This document shows positions 35,876 through 43,936 of a stretch of 64,000 nucleotides of DNA, in pieces; positions within the stretch are counted from its first letter, which is position 1, and every line of letters begins with the position of its first letter. This DNA comes from Agarilytica sp033852165 (lineage in GTDB: Bacteria; Pseudomonadota; Gammaproteobacteria; Pseudomonadales; Cellvibrionaceae). The notes under the pieces are model-generated. The model did no database searches. It worked only from the letters and a program-made list of their open reading frames with translations, and was not told where the DNA came from. The stretch spans positions 98,241 to 162,240 of the forward strand of contig JAWSUZ010000064.1 in assembly GCA_033852165.1 (NCBI GenBank), in the 5' to 3' direction. The translations under genes and the position numbers were made by a program.

Positions 35876-36328
35876 ATGCTAATTGAAAAACTCAAATCAC
35901 AATGCGGACAAAAAATTCACGAAAGCGCTTGGTTTAAAATAACCCAAGAAAAAATTAATCAATTTGCACTGGCGACGAATGATCACCAGTGGATACATAC
36001 CGACCCAGAGCGTGCAAAAACGCAATCTCCCTTTGGCGGCACAATTGCCCACGGCTATCTGACGCTATCCCTATATTCACACCTCCGCGGTCTCGCCGAT
36101 ACGGACAACCCTCCCTATCCAGGCGTCGAGCAAATGATTAACTACGGCATTAACAAATTACGCCTAATGAATCCTGTGAAGGTCAACGCACACGTAAAAG
36201 GCACGACCACACTGCTCGCCGCCGAGGAATCCAAACACGGTATCCGTATCACAGAAGAATTTACCGTTCACATTCAAGGCGAGGAAAAACCGGCAATGGT
36301 TGGTGAATTGCTAGTACTACTTAATTAA
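35876..36328 (+). CDS. MaoC-like (R)-specific hydratase
   Basis: About 150 residues forming a single hot-dog domain of the MaoC/NodN type. The hydratase signature is clear: FALATNDHQWIHTDPERA, with the catalytic Asp-His pair, followed by SPFGGTIAHGYLTLSL. These enzymes hydrate trans-enoyl-CoA. The ATG at 35876 (MLIEKLKSQC) is preferred, because the AGAAGG motif abuts the alternative ATG at 35864 and could not serve it. It follows the ligase across a MITE-like element and fits beta-oxidation-type processing of the acyl-CoA made there. Confidence 0.9.
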   Translation: MLIEKLKSQCGQKIHESAWFKITQEKINQFALATNDHQWIHTDPERAKTQSPFGGTIAHGYLTLSLYSHLRGLADTDNPPYPGVEQMINYGINKLRLMNPVKVNAHVKGTTTLLAAEESKHGIRITEEFTVHIQGEEKPAMVGELLVLLN

Positions 36329-36979
36329 GCAATTAAATAACTACTGTCAGATAGCACGGTTTAAGACAAAAGCCTACTGGGCGATTTTCCGCCCAACTCA
36401 CTTCACATCTCTGCTCCCTGCTCTTGTTTTGGCTTAATAAATCCGCTCTCTACTCTCCGACCCACAACGTTATTGATTTTTCCCTTGCTACCGTAGGGTG
36501 GAAAAGCGAAGCGCCTTCCACCATTTCCCAATACCAAACGACAGCTGATCATCTCTTAGTTGAAAAATCCGATCATTAATTAGCGCCGAGCCATAAACAG
36601 GGTCGTAGCGAGTACGAATTATGATAGTTTTTAATAGGAGTAAATACAGGCTGGGCTATCGATGCCGGAAGGCGCTTCGCTTTTCCAGCCTACAATCTTA
36701 GGCAATAACACTCAAATCAACAGCGTTGCCCCTCTGCCCCCGCCCCATACATTAAAAAAGATCGCCAAGCGCCATGCTGATAATCGCGCCACCTGGTGAA
36801 ATTTCACTCTGCAAACACTGTTTTCTGATTTAATGCACAGACAAAATCAATGGAGTACCATACGATTCACCCCAAACAACGCGATGAATCTCCGCGTACA
36901 GACTCTCCAGTATTAAACACTTTGCGCCCCAAGCGTTTGAGCGCGAATAATCGCCACACAACCTGATCAGGAAACCAAC
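36329..36979. repeat. gap with inverted pair of dispersed repeats and MITE half-element
   Basis: No gene seen in 651 bases. A 27-bp unit GTAGGGTGGAAAAGCGAAGC... (36493-36519) recurs inverted at 36667-36693 with one mismatch, making a 200-bp potential stem-loop. Between them, 36580-36620 matches the left end of MITE-like element 1 in 34 of 41 bases. Confidence 0.85.
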
Positions 36980-38023
36980 ATGGGTACTCGATACAATAAC
37001 GTCCTCGAAAAAATTGGTAACACCCCCGTTATCCGCATCAATAAACTCGGCCCCAGCAACGTCAATATATTTGCCAAAGTTGAAGCCTTTAACCCGATGG
37101 GTTCGGTAAAAGATCGGCTTGCACTTGGGGTAATCGAAGACGCCGAACGTAGCGGTGAGTTGAAACCTGGCCAAACTGTCGTCGAAGCCACCAGTGGCAA
37201 CACAGGTATCGGCTTGGCGATGGTATGTGCGCAAAAGGGCTACCCACTGGTTATCACTATGGCTGAGTCCTTCAGCGTTGAGCGCCGTAAACTGATGCGC
37301 TTTTTGGGAGCCAAAGTTGTCCTCACTCCCGCAGCCGAAAAAGGCACAGGAATGGTCAAAAAAGCTAAAGAACTCGCCGAAGCAAACGGCTGGTGGCAAT
37401 CAAAGCAATTTGAAAACGCTGCCAATGCAGACATGCATGAAAAAACCACTGCCCGCGAAATCATGAACGACTTTGACGATATCTCACTCGACTACTGGGT
37501 AACAGGCTTCGGCACCAGCGGCACTCTTACTGGCGTGTCTCGCGTATTAAAAGCCGAAAGCCCCAACACCAAAATCATTGTCTGCGAACCCGATAACGCT
37601 AAAATATTAAGCAGTGGCATTGCGCAAGAGCGTGCCGCCGATGGCTCACCCGACAAAACCCATCCAGACTTTACCCCGCACCCCATGCAGGGCTGGACGC
37701 CAGACTTTATCCCGCTATTAGCAGACGAAGTGCTTGAACATTCCCGTATCGATAGTTATTTACCTATCGAAGCTGCAATGGCAATGAAGTGTTCACAAGA
37801 CTTAGCGCAAAAAGAAGGGATCTTTGTGGGGATATCAGCTGGGGCTACTTTGGCTGGAGCTTTGAAGATCGCTGAAACAGCACCAGACGGTTCCAACATT
37901 TTATGCATGCTACCGGATACCGGTGAACGCTACCTCAGCACGCCATTATTTAAAGACGTAGAAGCAGAAATGAATGAGGAAGAAGTGGCGCTTTCGAATT
38001 CAACGCCAGGGTATCAATTCTAA
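36980..38023 (+). CDS. cysteine synthase family PLP enzyme
   Basis: A 347-residue fold-type II PLP enzyme of the O-acetylserine sulfhydrylase family. K44 in NPMGSVKDR binds PLP, TSGNTG (near 73-78) binds the substrate carboxylate, and GFGTSGTLTG holds the cofactor phosphate. CysK joins O-acetylserine and sulfide to make cysteine. It is about 25 residues longer than E. coli CysK, with an acidic C-terminal tail (VEAEMNEEEVALSNSTPGYQF) and an insert with ERAADGSPDKTHPDFTPHPMQGW. AGGA lies 7 bases before the ATG and a strong terminator follows. CysK/CysM assignment is not certain. Confidence 0.9.
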   Translation: MGTRYNNVLEKIGNTPVIRINKLGPSNVNIFAKVEAFNPMGSVKDRLALGVIEDAERSGELKPGQTVVEATSGNTGIGLAMVCAQKGYPLVITMAESFSVERRKLMRFLGAKVVLTPAAEKGTGMVKKAKELAEANGWWQSKQFENAANADMHEKTTAREIMNDFDDISLDYWVTGFGTSGTLTGVSRVLKAESPNTKIIVCEPDNAKILSSGIAQERAADGSPDKTHPDFTPHPMQGWTPDFIPLLADEVLEHSRIDSYLPIEAAMAMKCSQDLAQKEGIFVGISAGATLAGALKIAETAPDGSNILCMLPDTGERYLSTPLFKDVEAEMNEEEVALSNSTPGYQF

Positions 38024-38043
38024 ATATTGACCAAGGATATAAG

Positions 38044-38080
38044 AGGCACCGCAAGCAGGAAATAGCGGTGCCTGTTTTTT
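38044..38080 (+). terminator. rho-independent terminator of the cysteine synthase gene
   Basis: Perfect 9-bp stem AGGCACCGC/GCGGTGCCT, 12-base loop, then GTTTTTT. It lies 20 bases after the stop codon. Confidence 0.93.
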
Positions 38081-38164
38081 CCCCGTTCCCCGTTCCCCGT
38101 TTCCCGTTTCCCGTTTCCCGTCACCCGTCACCCGTCACCCGTCACCCGTCACCCGTCACCCGTC
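38081..38164. repeat. G-rich heptamer array B
   Basis: C-rich on the plus strand: about three CCCCGTT units, three CCCGTTT units and six CCCGTCA units in succession. It fills the space between the cysteine synthase terminator and the stop of the convergent gene at 38181. The unit changes in blocks, suggesting stepwise expansion. Confidence 0.95.
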
Positions 38165-38180
38165 CAAACATCTACCACAC

Positions 38181-38618
38181 TTACAATAAATCACCCTTTT
38201 TCCACGACTCAGTATAAAACGCGGCGACAAGCGAATATTGATAATAGCTAGAACATGTTGTGAGGTAGTCTTTGATCCAATACCGAATAGAACCAGCCTG
38301 ATCATCCGCCTTCGCTCCGGCGCCTTCCGAATCAGACAAAAGATCTTGGGCCAAAGCAGAAAAACAACATGTCACCACATATTGGGATTCTGTCGACTTG
38401 GTTTCGTCAACAACGGTAATTTTAAGGGTAGAACTACTCTTATCCCAGCCCAGCATGAAATACATTGAATCGTCATGAATGTTCAAATGCAAAAAGCTCG
38501 TCGCCTTCTCAACACACTCGCCAAGCCCCTCTTTAATACTGCTCTCTTCAGCACTATCAACGACCGCAGCGTAAATAAGATGCTCACCAACTGTTTTTTC
38601 TTCCCAATCTAAATTCAT
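38181..38618 (-). CDS. hypothetical protein
   Basis: A 145-residue acidic soluble protein, starting MNLDWEEKTVGEHLIYAAV from the ATG at 38618. It contains CFSALAQDLLSDSEGAGA and ends SYYQYSLVAAFYTESWKKGDLL. No signal peptide, membrane helix or recognisable motif. The sequence alternates strands and helices and looks like a genuine small globular protein. It is followed (upstream side) by the EamA transporter gene in the same direction with a 34-base gap, so the two may be one transcript. Confidence 0.65.
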   Translation of the reverse strand: MNLDWEEKTVGEHLIYAAVVDSAEESSIKEGLGECVEKATSFLHLNIHDDSMYFMLGWDKSSSTLKITVVDETKSTESQYVVTCCFSALAQDLLSDSEGAGAKADDQAGSIRYWIKDYLTTCSSYYQYSLVAAFYTESWKKGDLL

Positions 38619-38652
38619 TCTTTTACTCAATACACGTTCATAATAACGGCCA

Positions 38653-39534
38653 TTATACCGCGAGATAACGCCTAAAACCTCTTAACTTCCGACCTAGGGC
38701 ACAAAACACCAACCCCACCATAATCAAACAGGCACCGACACCCTCGTAATAACCCAGCTGCTCATCAAGAACAATGCTCGACGTAAAAATCCCAACCACC
38801 GGAATAAGAAGGGCAAAGGGCGTAACGGAGGCCGCTGAATAGGACTTTAATAACTTACCCCACATGGCAAAGGCCACCAAAGTTGCCATATAGCTCACAA
38901 ACGCCAGAACACCCCAGGCTCTGCCACTAGCGGCCAACACAATCTCAAGAGGATCAGAACTTTCTGTAAATAAGGATAAACACAGCAACGGTAATGGCGG
39001 AATGAGGCAAACCCAAACCATAAAATGCAGCAGGTTCACATCACCGATTGTTTTCATAATGAGATTAGAAACCGCCCAAAATAACGCAGCGAGCAAAATC
39101 AAACCTAAACCCAGTAAAGTAATATTACCGCCGGTATCGACCACAAAAAAACTAAAACCTAGCACCGCGACACCCATGCCAAACATTTGAATTCGACCAA
39201 TCGACTCTTTGAATATAAACACGCTGAGCCCAATAGTGAGGAATACCTGGGCCTGTAAAATTAGAGAAGAAATTCCCGCCGAAGCTTCTGACTTCATCGC
39301 CAAAAACAACAAACTAAACTTGAGAACCCCTAGAAACACCCCCACGCCCACCACGTTCCAAATGGACGTTTTCGGAAATGGGATAAAAAACACGGCCGGT
39401 ATCGCAACCACAGTAAAACGAAGTGCGCCAAATAAGATCGGTGGAAATTCCTCTAGGCCAATTTTTATAAAGGAAAAATTAGTCCCCCAAATGAGGATCA
39501 CAAGCAGGGCCAAACAAATATCTCTGAGCTTCAC
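38653..39534 (-). CDS. EamA-family (DMT) transporter
   Basis: A 293-residue membrane protein with ten hydrophobic segments arranged as two EamA repeats (the first begins ICLALLVILIWGTNFSFIKIGL, the second LGLILLAALFWAVSNLIMK). The first repeat ends with VFIFKESIGRIQMFGMGVAVLG and the second with SSIVLDEQLGYYEGVGACLIMVG, both carrying the conserved glutamate. Members are drug/metabolite exporters, for example the RhtA, YddG and EamA amino acid exporters. The substrate is unknown. It is transcribed before the hypothetical gene at 38181. Confidence 0.92.
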   Translation of the reverse strand: MKLRDICLALLVILIWGTNFSFIKIGLEEFPPILFGALRFTVVAIPAVFFIPFPKTSIWNVVGVGVFLGVLKFSLLFLAMKSEASAGISSLILQAQVFLTIGLSVFIFKESIGRIQMFGMGVAVLGFSFFVVDTGGNITLLGLGLILLAALFWAVSNLIMKTIGDVNLLHFMVWVCLIPPLPLLCLSLFTESSDPLEIVLAASGRAWGVLAFVSYMATLVAFAMWGKLLKSYSAASVTPFALLIPVVGIFTSSIVLDEQLGYYEGVGACLIMVGLVFCALGRKLRGFRRYLAV

Positions 39535-39615
39535 CAGAAAATGCTACATATCGGAATTTGCGCCACTATTGCATTTACCGATTCAGCTTTCAATCACCTC
39601 AGATCAACAAGGTAA

Positions 39616-39683
39616 GGGGGACGGGTAACGGGGGACGGGTACGGGGACGGGGGACGGGGGACGGGGGACGGGGTACGGGTAAC
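39616..39683. repeat. G-rich heptamer array C
   Basis: About nine units of the GGGGGAC/GGGTAC/GGGTAAC type on the plus strand, ending CGGGGTACGGGTAAC. Unlike the other arrays it lies on the 5' side of the EamA gene and 240 bases from the csrA stop. The rest of the gap 39535-39922 carries two csrA-side terminators. Confidence 0.92.
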
Positions 39684-39722
39684 TGAGTACCGAGGCCTAA
39701 TACAGCCCCAGTCTCTCATAGA

Positions 39723-39750
39723 GCAATAAAAATCAGGGGTAAGCCCTGAT
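39723..39750 (-). terminator. second terminator downstream of csrA
   Basis: On the minus strand, 7-bp stem ATCAGGG/CCCTGAT with a 5-base loop followed by TTTTTATT. Confidence 0.75.
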
Positions 39751-39802
39751 CAGGTGGGGCAGATACCCTCCAACAAGGCAAAGGAGCAGGAATAGCAGAC
39801 AC

Positions 39803-39834
39803 AGAAAAACAGTCAGGCGCTTACCTGACTGTTT
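39803..39834 (-). terminator. csrA terminator
   Basis: On the minus strand, 11-bp stem AAACAGTCAGG/CCTGACTGTTT with a 6-base loop and a following T-run. About 90 bases after the csrA stop. Confidence 0.88.
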
Positions 39835-39922
39835 CTAAAAATTCTTGGGGATTTTGTCTAAGACAGAATACAACCGAAGGCTTGGAGCATCAAAGAACGA
39901 TGGTTTTGCCTATAAGGTCGGA

Positions 39923-40144
39923 TTAGCGGTTAGAATCCGACGGGAATTGCTGGTTTGACGCATCAACGGCTTGACCCGCCTTTTCACGCTGTATGCGTTG
40001 ATATATCTCTTCTCTGTGTACGGCCACTTCTTTTGGCGCGTTTATGCCAATCCGGACTTGGTTACCTTGTACACCTAAAACCGTCACAGTGACGTCATCA
40101 TCGATCATTAAGCTTTCGCCGATACGACGAGTTAAAATCAACAT
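39923..40144 (-). CDS. csrA: carbon storage regulator
   Basis: A 73-residue protein starting MLILTRRIGESLMIDDDVTV, the invariant CsrA N-terminus. It continues to VRIGINAPKEVAVHREEIYQRIQ, with R44 in the VAVHREE RNA-binding edge. The C-terminal tail (VDASNQQFPSDSNR) is slightly longer than in E. coli. CsrA binds GGA motifs in mRNA leaders and represses or stabilises target messages. The ATG at 40144 has AAGGTG 9 bases upstream. Gammaproteobacterial csrA often follows lysC and precedes tRNA-Ser; neither is seen here, so this may be an additional or relocated copy. Confidence 0.97.
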   Translation of the reverse strand: MLILTRRIGESLMIDDDVTVTVLGVQGNQVRIGINAPKEVAVHREEIYQRIQREKAGQAVDASNQQFPSDSNR

Positions 40145-40762
40145 ACTACTTTCACCTTTTAAATCACTGTCAAACAAAATTAGTCACTGGGCACGCCAAG
40201 TGAAATTGTAAAGCCGCTGCATACGGCTAGCATACACGATATGCTCTTAGAGCATACTATTTTAACCTCATTCTACACATTAGCCGGTTTCGATGTCGAC
40301 TATGCCATGGTCTTTAGGCGCCCATTACCCGTATTATTGGGGTCTTTATCGCATCCATCGCTTATTTGGCACCGGTCTAACCACTATAAAACTACCATAC
40401 AATCAGATCAGCCAATCAATGACCGCAAAGAGATAATTGTTGAGGCCTCTACGGGGCGGGAATATACCGTAGCAAGCACAATCTTGCCATGCCGATATCG
40501 TTATCTTTATCCCACGAAGAAAAAAAATTAGCGCTTTACGTCACATTTTAGCGATTTCACCCATTTTCGAAGCCCCTAGCGGCGCTCCAATCAACATTTA
40601 CCACTCAGCCCTGGGGCGATACTCGGTGTCGGTAAGTAATCACAAACTTTTCCTTACAAATTAAACACTTACCAAACCGGCAAACACGGTCTTTGTTAGC
40701 TAAATTGTATATAGAAGACAAGTAAGCGCTCACCGCAGGCTCTAATCAGGAAATACTTAACA
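40145..40762. other. gap between csrA and the TRAP genes
   Basis: Divergent region of about 620 bases. It must contain the csrA promoter (right side) and the TRAP operon promoter. I see no supported gene; the open stretch 40241-40531 has no ribosome-binding site or protein-like composition. Confidence 0.6.
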
Positions 40763-40828
40763 ATGAAAATACCTTGGAGAAAGCCTCAATTTATACTGCT
40801 TTCGGTTCGACACGACGAATCACAGTGA
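40763..40828 (+). CDS. possible 21-residue leader peptide of the TRAP operon
   Basis: Short ORF MKIPWRKPQFILLSVRHDES plus Q and TGA. AGGA lies 12 bases upstream. Its stop overlaps the GTG start of the small permease gene as GTGA, a classic coupling arrangement. It may be a coupling leader rather than a functional peptide. Confidence 0.4.
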   Translation: MKIPWRKPQFILLSVRHDESQ

Positions 40829-41346
40829 TAAATTCTCAGTCCATCATAGATATTATCGATAAATTTTCAGGCTTCATCGGCCGCAGTGTCGCTTGGCTAA
40901 CCCTGTTAATGGCCATCCTCGCCTTCCTCGTCGTTCTTTTACGCTACGCTTTTAACTTCGGATCAATTGCCCTGCAAGAATCCGTTATTTACACGCAAGC
41001 TTTGGTGTTCCTCTTAAGTGCAGCCTACATTCTTAAGCAAGACGACCACATTCGAGTAGATGTTCTCTATCGAAACTTTACTCCTAGAACTCGCGCATGG
41101 ATAAATAGCATCGGCACCATTATCTTTCTCTTCCCAATATGCGGGTTTATTTTCCTTGTAAGCCTCGGTTACGCAGGCCTGTCATGGCAAATTAGAGAGA
41201 CTTCGCCAGAACCAAACGGCCTACCCGCTATTTACATCCTAAAAGCCTTAATACCTCTATTTGCATTCACTCTGTTTTTACAGGGGTTAGCGGAATGCCT
41301 CCGCAATGCGATGATCCTATTTGAAAAGACGGTTGAAGATGTCTGA
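40825..41346 (+). CDS. dctQ: TRAP transporter small permease (DctQ)
   Basis: About 173 residues from a GTG at 40825 (VINSQSIIDIIDKFSGFIG). Four hydrophobic segments are present, with the DctQ hallmark between helices 2 and 3: LQESVIYTQALVFLLSAAYILKQDDHIRVDVLY, including the conserved RVDVLY. An upstream TTG at 40774 would add 17 non-conserved residues. I favour GTG because it overlaps the TGA of a small leader ORF. TRAP transporters use the sodium gradient to import organic acids captured by a periplasmic protein. The downstream dctM ATG overlaps this gene's end by 8 bases. Confidence 0.9.
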   Translation: MINSQSIIDIIDKFSGFIGRSVAWLTLLMAILAFLVVLLRYAFNFGSIALQESVIYTQALVFLLSAAYILKQDDHIRVDVLYRNFTPRTRAWINSIGTIIFLFPICGFIFLVSLGYAGLSWQIRETSPEPNGLPAIYILKALIPLFAFTLFLQGLAECLRNAMILFEKTVEDV

Positions 41347-42700
41347 TCTCATCCCTCTTTTTTTGTTTTTGACTGTCTGCGGCACCTTAATGCTCGGCTA
41401 CCCAGTGGCATTCACCCTAGCGGGAACATCGCTATTGTTTGCCAGCTTCGGGATTATATTCGGCGGTTTTGACCCCTCCCTTCTTAAAACCATTCCCGAT
41501 CGCCTGTTCGGCATTATGACTAACGTAAGCCTAACAGCCGTCCCCTTATTCATCATGATGGGGACAACCTTAGAACGCTCAAAAATTTCAGAAGAATTGC
41601 TCGAAAGTATGGCTATTCTTTTTAGCGGCATAAAAGGAGGGCTCGGAATTTCGGTTATCTTAGTCGGAACCTTACTCGCCGCCAGCACAGGAATTGTTGG
41701 CGCTACGGTGATAACAATGGGGTTAATGTCACTTCCCACCATGCTGAAAGCTGGGTATAGCCCCTCACTCGCCACAGGAACAATTTGCGCAACCGGAACT
41801 TTGGGACAGATTATCCCCCCCTCTATCGCATTAATTTTATTGGGTGACGTTTTATCAAGGTCCTATCAGCAAGTACAGATGGATATGGGCATTTTCAACG
41901 CAGAACCCATTTCGGTTGGCGATTTATTTATTGGCGCTGTTGTTCCAGGCATAATCTTAGTTGTTGCTTACATTACCTATATGCTGCTTGTCGCTATATT
42001 CAAACCCAATGCAGCACCAGCGAACAAGGCCGACCTCCATATTTCACCCCTTGCAGTATTGAAGAGCGTATTCCCACCCCTCACACTCATAGTACTTGTA
42101 CTCGGCTCTATTCTCAGCGGTAAAGCCACAACAACGGAAGCGTCAGCCGTCGGGGCAATCGGCGCATTTCTAATCGCCGGATTAGAAAAAAAATTAAACA
42201 TCCAAATGATAAAAAGTATTGCCCTATCAACCGCGAAAATAACCACCATGGTTTTCACCATCGTCATTGGCGCATCTTTGTTTTCATTGGTGTTTCGTGG
42301 CTTTGGAGGAGAAGAGTTTATTTCCCACATTTTTGAGCAATTACCCGGTGGGCTATTCGGTGCAACCCTTATGGTTATGCTTATCATTTTTTTATTAGGG
42401 TTTATCCTCGACTTTATCGAGATAACTTTTGTAGTAGTCCCCTTAGTCGCGCCAGCATTATTAACCATGGGGATGGACCCATTACTGCTTGGCATTTTGA
42501 TTGCCATTAATTTACAAACATCTTTTTTAACACCGCCCTTTGGTTATGCCCTTTTCTACCTGCGAAGCGTTACGCCCGACTCCATTCCCACTAGCGCAAT
42601 CTATAAAGGTGTTATTCCGTTTATTGCCATACAACTTATGTTATTGATTCTCGTTGCGCTTTTCCCTCAACTTGTAACTTGGTTACCGGGGAAGATGTAA
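41339..42700 (+). CDS. dctM: TRAP transporter large permease (DctM)
   Basis: About 453 residues from the ATG at 41339, overlapping dctQ. Twelve-plus membrane segments are present, with DctM blocks AVPLFIMMGTTLERSKI, LLAASTGIVGATVITMGLMSLPTMLKAGYSPSLATGTICATGTLGQIIPPSIALILLGD, and the C-terminal INLQTSFLTPPFGYALFYLRS. It carries the FCT-type insert near residue 180 (DMGIFNAEPISVGDLFIGA) seen in 2-oxoacid and hydroxyacid TRAP systems. It forms the membrane channel with DctQ. The binding protein gene is convergent on the other side of a heptamer array rather than in this operon. Confidence 0.95.
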   Translation: MSDLIPLFLFLTVCGTLMLGYPVAFTLAGTSLLFASFGIIFGGFDPSLLKTIPDRLFGIMTNVSLTAVPLFIMMGTTLERSKISEELLESMAILFSGIKGGLGISVILVGTLLAASTGIVGATVITMGLMSLPTMLKAGYSPSLATGTICATGTLGQIIPPSIALILLGDVLSRSYQQVQMDMGIFNAEPISVGDLFIGAVVPGIILVVAYITYMLLVAIFKPNAAPANKADLHISPLAVLKSVFPPLTLIVLVLGSILSGKATTTEASAVGAIGAFLIAGLEKKLNIQMIKSIALSTAKITTMVFTIVIGASLFSLVFRGFGGEEFISHIFEQLPGGLFGATLMVMLIIFLLGFILDFIEITFVVVPLVAPALLTMGMDPLLLGILIAINLQTSFLTPPFGYALFYLRSVTPDSIPTSAIYKGVIPFIAIQLMLLILVALFPQLVTWLPGKM

Positions 42701-42703
42701 AAA

Positions 42704-42750
42704 ACGGGGGACGGGGGACGGGGGACGGGGGACGGGGGACGGGGGACGGG
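42704..42750. repeat. G-rich heptamer array D
   Basis: Six perfect ACGGGGG units and a partial seventh. It occupies the whole space between the stop codons of dctM (plus) and dctP (minus), starting 4 bases after one and ending 6 before the other. Confidence 0.98.
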
Positions 42751-42755
42751 TGATT

Positions 42756-43883
42756 TTATTCGCGGGTTTTACTATTGGCAAAGTCGGTAATTTTATAATA
42801 CTCCCACGCCTGTTTTTTGAAGGTGTTATAGGATTGATACACCTCATTAAACTGCGCATCTTCTGCAGCCATTTCTTTTAACATAAGCTCACTTTCTTTA
42901 CGCAAAGCCATCAGAACTTCATCCGGAAAGTTTCGCACTTCAACGCCGTGCTCTTCGACTAAAAATCGAAGTGCTTCGTGATTACGCGCGGTATATTCAT
43001 TCATCATATCTTGATTAATTTGACGCGTGGCTTGCACAACAATTTGCTGTAAATCTGCAGGAAGAGCTTCGAAGGCTTGCTTATTGTAGGTAACTTCTAA
43101 CACACCGCTCGGTTCATGCCAGCCGGGAGCATAATAATACTTTGCCGCTTTGTGCAAGCCAAAGGCAAGGTCGTTGTAGGGGCCTATCCACTCCGTTGCG
43201 TCAATCACACCCGTTTTAAGCGCGGTAAACAGCTCACCACCAGGTATGGTTACCGGCTGCCCGCCTACACGTTTCAAGACCTCGCCGCCAAGCCCCGGCA
43301 TACGCATTTTTAAACCTTTTAAATCTTTAACCGTATTAATTTCCTTATTAAACCAGCCGCCCATTTGTGGCCCAGTATTTCCACCTGGGAAAGGTATCAG
43401 ATTAAAGGGCTCATATATTTTCTGCCAAAGTTCCAGACCACCCCCATAGTAAAACCAACTATTGTGCTCAAGGACACTCATACCAAAAGGTATAGCAGTA
43501 AAAAAAGGTGCCGCTCGAATTTTACCTTTCCAATAGTAAGAGACAGAGTAACCCGCTTGTACGCTGCCACTGGAAACCGCATCAAACACTCCCAATGCGG
43601 GAACCAACTCTCCAGCACCATGCACCTTGATAATCAGACGACCACCGCTTGCTAAACGTATCGCCGTTGAAAGATTATCAGCACCAGAACCTAAACCTGG
43701 GAAGTTTTCAGGCCATGACAACACCATATTCCAATGGTAAACCTTCCCATCGATTATAGAGTCTGACTGTTCGGAAATTTCGTGGTGATTACTTTTCTCA
43801 ACGACGAGCAGTGAAAAGACACCCACCAATGCCGCAAGCAAAAGTAAGATAACTGCGGGCCTATAATCTCTCGTTGTCGTCAT
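42756..43883 (-). CDS. dctP: TRAP transporter substrate-binding protein (TakP-like)
   Basis: About 375 residues from the ATG at 43883 (MTTTRDYRPAVILLLLAALV), whose hydrophobic N-terminus is a signal or anchor. The mature part matches the 2-oxoacid-binding TakP group: LKGLKMRMPGLGGEVLKRVGG carries the substrate-carboxylate arginine, then VIDATEWIGPYNDLAFGLHKAAKYYYAPGWHEPSGVLEVTYNK. Members bind pyruvate, other 2-oxoacids or calcium lactate. It pairs functionally with the convergent dctQM genes although it has its own promoter. A TTG at 43931 is a less likely start. Confidence 0.92.
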   Translation of the reverse strand: MTTTRDYRPAVILLLLAALVGVFSLLVVEKSNHHEISEQSDSIIDGKVYHWNMVLSWPENFPGLGSGADNLSTAIRLASGGRLIIKVHGAGELVPALGVFDAVSSGSVQAGYSVSYYWKGKIRAAPFFTAIPFGMSVLEHNSWFYYGGGLELWQKIYEPFNLIPFPGGNTGPQMGGWFNKEINTVKDLKGLKMRMPGLGGEVLKRVGGQPVTIPGGELFTALKTGVIDATEWIGPYNDLAFGLHKAAKYYYAPGWHEPSGVLEVTYNKQAFEALPADLQQIVVQATRQINQDMMNEYTARNHEALRFLVEEHGVEVRNFPDEVLMALRKESELMLKEMAAEDAQFNEVYQSYNTFKKQAWEYYKITDFANSKTRE

Positions 43884-43936
43884 ATTAGGATGAAAATGGC
43901 GCGATACACATACTGATCGATTGATGAACAACTACC

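Noticed and set aside
38081..38164. Heptamer array as a CRISPR
   Set aside because: Units are contiguous with no unique spacers and no cas genes are present.
40241..40531. Open frame of 96 codons between csrA and the TRAP genes
   Set aside because: No ribosome-binding site, irregular composition and no family resemblance; overlaps the promoter region.
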